Assembly: GCF_020687385.1 (NCBI RefSeq)
Contig: NZ_JAJEQM010000003.1
Location: 62,001-126,000 of the forward strand
Length of the DNA: 64,000 nucleotides
Direction: 5' to 3'
Source of the DNA: Hominilimicola fabiformis
GTDB lineage: Bacteria; Bacillota; Clostridia; UBA1381
Shown: piece by piece, positions 61,029 to 64,000 of the stretch
Layout of the letters: each line of letters opens with the position of its first letter
Position numbering within the stretch: the stretch's first letter is position 1
Notes under the pieces: generated by a model
Told to the model about the DNA's origin: nothing
What the model saw: the letters and a program-made list of their open reading frames with translations, nothing else
Database searches by the model: none
Program-made: the position numbers and the translations under genes

Positions 61029-61062
61029 TTGTATAGCCATACAATCGAAAATGTAGTATAAT
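61029..61062 (+). promoter_or_regulatory. cdaA promoter with a symmetrical operator-like site
   Basis: TATAAT (61057-61062) with TAGCCA (61034-61039) 17 bases before it, a poor -35. A perfect inverted repeat TTGTAT-AGCC-ATACAA (61029-61044) covers that -35, so a regulator may act here. The site lies between divergent genes. Confidence 0.45.
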
Positions 61063-61132
61063 AATAAACAACTGAGGTTATATAGAGGATATATCGCCTT
61101 AAGCTCCAAGAAAATGAAAGGAGTATCTGAAT

Positions 61133-61975
61133 ATGAATGCGTTTTTGGAATACTTAGTAAAATATGTACAGTTGCTTAGAATAAGTGATTTAATTGATAT
61201 ATTGATAGTTTCGGTTATAGTGTATTATCTTATAAATTTAATTCGTGAAACAAGAGCAATGCAACTTGTGAAGGGTATTATATTTTTGTTTATAGCATTC
61301 TTTTTAAGTCAGTGGCTGAAACTTAATGCTTTAAACTATATTTTAGGCGGTGCAATGCAAATCGGTGCATTTGCGGTAATCGTAATATTTCAGCCCGAAT
61401 TGCGTAATTTGCTTGAAAGAATGGGGCGTTTCAAAGTCGGACGTATAATTGATTTTGCGTCGGACACTACAGAGGACGATTTACACAGGGTTATAGATTC
61501 GATTGCACAAGCCGCCGCGAATATGTCGGTGACAAAGACGGGTGCGCTTATTGTAATGGAACGTGCAACGCGATTGGGTGAATATATAAGTACGGGAACA
61601 ATGCTTGACGCGAATGTATCAAGCGGACTTTTGGAGAATATATTTGTACCGAATACACCTTTGCATGACGGTGCGGTTATAATAAGGAATAATAAAATTG
61701 TGACAGCCGGCTGTCTTTTGCCGCTTACCGCAAATAATAATTTATCAAGAGATTTGGGTACACGTCACAGAGCGGCGATAGGACTCAGCGAAGTCACAGA
61801 CGCGGTTATTATAGTGGTGAGTGAAGAAACAGGCAAGATTTCCATAGCGTTAAACGGCTCGCTTACGCGTAATCTTTCAAGAGAGTCGCTTGCAAAGGCA
61901 CTTAAAAAGATTATGAGTCAAAAGCAGGAAACGAACGAAAAGATAGATAAGATTATGTTTTGGAGGACGAAATGA
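61133..61975 (+). CDS. cdaA: Diadenylate cyclase CdaA
   Basis: A 280-residue membrane enzyme that makes cyclic di-AMP from two ATP. Three N-terminal membrane segments (about residues 20-90) precede the DAC domain with the catalytic motifs LHDGAVIIRNNK (Asp179-Gly-Ala) and GTRHRAAIG (Arg211-His-Arg). ATG 61133 with AAAGGAG upstream. The stop overlaps the cdaR start (ATGA). Cyclic di-AMP controls potassium and wall homeostasis. Confidence 0.96.
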   Translation: MNAFLEYLVKYVQLLRISDLIDILIVSVIVYYLINLIRETRAMQLVKGIIFLFIAFFLSQWLKLNALNYILGGAMQIGAFAVIVIFQPELRNLLERMGRFKVGRIIDFASDTTEDDLHRVIDSIAQAAANMSVTKTGALIVMERATRLGEYISTGTMLDANVSSGLLENIFVPNTPLHDGAVIIRNNKIVTAGCLLPLTANNNLSRDLGTRHRAAIGLSEVTDAVIIVVSEETGKISIALNGSLTRNLSRESLAKALKKIMSQKQETNEKIDKIMFWRTK

Positions 61976-63159
61976 CGGAGAAGAAAGCGAATGTAACGAA
62001 TACTCAAAAGCTGAAAACCGTAATACTTTCGGTTTTCCTTGCAGTAATCGTGTGGTTTATGGTTATATATGTGAATGACCCCGATATTACGACTACCGTT
62101 TCGGATTTGAATGTAAGATTTGTCGGTGAAATGTCGCTTAGGGATAAAAAACTTGCGGTGACCGGTAAGGATAAAATTCCCGAATTGTCGGTTGTTGTAA
62201 CGGGTAAACGAAGTGACCTTATGAATTTTATGGACGATATATATGTTCAGGTTGATGTCAGCGATATTGACTCAACGGGTGAATATAATTTGTCGGGAGT
62301 GATTTCAATTCCGACAACGAGAATTTCAGTTGAAAAGGAAAAGTACGGAGATATTCCGATTACGGTTGAACCGCTTGAAATGAAAGATATTGAGGTTACT
62401 GTAAAACAGACCGGTATGCTCAAAGACAAGATAGTAAAATCGTCTGTAAATAATCCGACTGTCACAATAACAGGTGCAAAAAGTGAAATAGACGAGGTTG
62501 CAGGTGCTATTGCAACGGTTGATGTGTCAAGTATTCAAGAGGACGGCGTGGAAAACGTGAACTATCTTCTGACGGACACAAACGGTGAACTTATAAACAA
62601 GAATGAAACGATTGAAAGTGCACGTTCTTATGTGGAGGTTGTAAATACGATATATGACGCAAAACTTTTGCCTGTTGTGCCAAGACTTTCGGCAGAGCTT
62701 GACAAGGAATATATTTTGAAAGCGGATAAATCTTTTGCCACACCTGCAAGCGTTACGGTTGGCGTGGACGAAACTAATACGGATGATAAAGTCATTGCAC
62801 TTATAGATAAAGTTCCGTCAGACGGTTTCGGCGAATATGAACTTGAATTGTCAAGCGGTATGTATATACCGGAGGATAATAAAAAAGTCAAGTATAAATT
62901 GGATATAGTAAAAAAAGCCGTTGCACAGCTTGAACTTACCGTACAGGCACAAAATGTACAATCAGGTTTGACGGCTAAGATAAACAATAAACTCATCGCA
63001 CAGGTTTGGGGTGAGGAAGGAAAAATTACCACAGATAATGTAAAGGCTTACGTTGACGTAAGCGGACTTGGAGCGGGAACATACAATTTGCCTGTAAAAA
63101 TTGAAGGTGAAAATGTTAGTTTCGCAGAAAATTATACAATAGAAGTTACTGTAGAATAG
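61972..63159 (+). CDS. cdaR: CdaA regulatory protein CdaR (YbbR-domain)
   Basis: A 395-residue protein with one N-terminal membrane segment (LKTVILSVFLAVIVWFMVIYVNDPD; core: VILSVFLAVIVWFMVIYV) and extracellular YbbR repeats of about 85 residues; phrases like PTVTITGAKSEIDEVAGAIATVDVS recur. CdaR binds and modulates CdaA. ATG 61972 is preferred to TTG 61960 because GGAGG lies 5 bases before it and it gives the ATGA overlap. hslO follows after 12 bases. Confidence 0.93.
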   Translation: MTEKKANVTNTQKLKTVILSVFLAVIVWFMVIYVNDPDITTTVSDLNVRFVGEMSLRDKKLAVTGKDKIPELSVVVTGKRSDLMNFMDDIYVQVDVSDIDSTGEYNLSGVISIPTTRISVEKEKYGDIPITVEPLEMKDIEVTVKQTGMLKDKIVKSSVNNPTVTITGAKSEIDEVAGAIATVDVSSIQEDGVENVNYLLTDTNGELINKNETIESARSYVEVVNTIYDAKLLPVVPRLSAELDKEYILKADKSFATPASVTVGVDETNTDDKVIALIDKVPSDGFGEYELELSSGMYIPEDNKKVKYKLDIVKKAVAQLELTVQAQNVQSGLTAKINNKLIAQVWGEEGKITTDNVKAYVDVSGLGAGTYNLPVKIEGENVSFAENYTIEVTVE

Positions 63160-63171
63160 GAGAATAAATAA

Positions 63172-64000
63172 ATGGCAGATAAATTAGTAAGAGGAAACAG
63201 TATGGACGGTGCAATCCGTGTTTTTGCGGCGGTGACAACCGACCTTGTGAATGAGGCACAGAGAATACATCATACTTATCCGGTTGCAACGGCTGCACTC
63301 GGCAGATTGCTTACAGGTGCGGCAATTATGGGTGCGGCAGGATTGAAGAATGAAACAGACAGTATGACGGTTCAGATAAAGGGCGAGGGTGAAATTACAA
63401 ACCTTGTTGCCGTTACGGATTGTCACAGTAGGGTCAGAGGTTACGTTTCAAACCCGTATGTTGACAGACCGCTTAACAATAAAGGTAAACTTGATGTCGG
63501 CGGTGCTATCGGCGGCGGATATTTGAGTGTTGTACGCGATTTGGGATTGAAAGAGCCGTATGTCGGACAAATTCCGCTTGTATCGGGCGAAATTGCGGAG
63601 GATTTGACATATTATTATGCAAAAAGTGAGCAGATACCTACATCGGTTGCACTTGGCGTGCTTGTTGATACAGACAACAGCGTAATAGCGGCAGGCGGTT
63701 TTATGATACAGCTTATGCCGGAGGCTACCGAAGAAATGGCGGTTCAGCTTGAAGATATATTAAAGGAGTTGCCTCCTGTTACGACAATGATTAAAGAGGG
63801 TATGACTGCGGAGGATATTCTGTTCAGAGTAACGGAAGGATTTTCGATGGTATGTGAAAACAAGGCGGTTGTACCGGAATATAAGTGTACGTGTTCAAAA
63901 GAGCGTATGGAAAAAGCACTTATTTCAATAGGTAAAAAAGAGCTTGAAGAACTGATTGAGGATCAGGGGGAAGCTGAACTTACTTGCCAGTTCTGTGATA
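63172..64000 (+). CDS. hslO: Redox-regulated chaperone Hsp33 (cut by window end)
   Basis: The first 276 residues of Hsp33, which unfolds and binds clients under oxidative stress. The N-terminal core DKLVRGNSMDGAIRVFAAVTTDLVNEAQ, SMTVQIKGEGEITNLVAVTDCHSRVRGYVSNP (core: QIKGEGEITNLVAV), and the zinc-switch cysteines CTC (Cys239, Cys241) and CQFC (Cys272, Cys275) are all present, so the active switch is intact. The frame is open at the window edge. TAGGAG lies about 9 bases before the ATG. Cotranscribed with cdaA-cdaR by position. Confidence 0.95.
   Translation, partial: MADKLVRGNSMDGAIRVFAAVTTDLVNEAQRIHHTYPVATAALGRLLTGAAIMGAAGLKNETDSMTVQIKGEGEITNLVAVTDCHSRVRGYVSNPYVDRPLNNKGKLDVGGAIGGGYLSVVRDLGLKEPYVGQIPLVSGEIAEDLTYYYAKSEQIPTSVALGVLVDTDNSVIAAGGFMIQLMPEATEEMAVQLEDILKELPPVTTMIKEGMTAEDILFRVTEGFSMVCENKAVVPEYKCTCSKERMEKALISIGKKELEELIEDQGEAELTCQFCD

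Noticed and set aside
1-64000. CRISPR array, tRNA or rRNA genes
   Set aside because: No regularly spaced repeats with unique spacers and no tRNA- or rRNA-like conserved sequence were recognised on either strand.

Overview
The window looks like chromosome from a low-GC, Gram-positive anaerobe of the class Clostridia, probably a gut plant-polysaccharide degrader. Evidence: strong AGGAGG-type ribosome binding sites, a ctsR-mcsA-mcsB-clpC heat-shock operon, a long-form Prs, CdaA/CdaR, lipobox solute-binding proteins, RemB, and an aldo/keto reductase with a ferredoxin tail. The genus cannot be fixed from the sequence; a pectin-using Monoglobales/Oscillospirales-type organism is an inference. No tRNA, rRNA, CRISPR array, prophage or transposase gene was seen.

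Bases 1-30.2 kb, mostly plus strand, are accessory and nutritional. An aldo/keto reductase is followed by an MBOAT/DHHW pair that probably O-acetylates a surface glycan. Next come parts of a rhamnogalacturonan-I/galactan system: a GH112 phosphorylase, a MATE exporter, a secreted GH53 galactanase, two LplBCA-type sugar ABC importers (9.8-13.3 kb and 21.2-24.7 kb, neither with its own ATPase) and a cytoplasmic GH105 unsaturated rhamnogalacturonyl hydrolase. Between them lie a methyltransferase-Nudix pair, a PadR/HAAS regulatory pair and a secreted M3-like peptidase. Bases 24.9-29.2 kb hold a secreted protein, an ABC exporter and a two-component system, followed by mnmA.

Bases 30.5-35.5 kb are mixed: an unknown membrane-anchored protein, hpt, a B12-binding radical SAM gene broken by an apparent one-base frameshift, and small transporters. 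Bases 35.8-43.3 kb (minus) form one recJ-relA-yaaA-recF-remB-gyrB block, in which the origin-linked yaaA-recF-remB-gyrB genes sit behind recJ-relA rather than dnaA-dnaN. Bases 43.7-47.1 kb (minus) form an mreB-fabZ-trmN6-prfB operon; prfB carries the programmed +1 frameshift.

Bases 49.5-53.1 kb carry a folate operon (folC-HD fusion, folP, folB-folK fusion) behind a THF riboswitch and terminator. Then come prs, a sugar nucleotidyltransferase, the CtsR-box-controlled clpC operon, a secreted cohesin-like protein (minus), and cdaA-cdaR-hslO running off the window end.

The most unusual structure is a ~233-bp non-coding element present three times (1.1, 13.3 and 30.2 kb). It has 12/15 imperfect terminal inverted repeats and three internal hairpins. 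In two copies it is flanked by an exact 27-28 bp direct repeat that is itself the whole terminator hairpin of the upstream gene, as if the element targets terminators and duplicates them.
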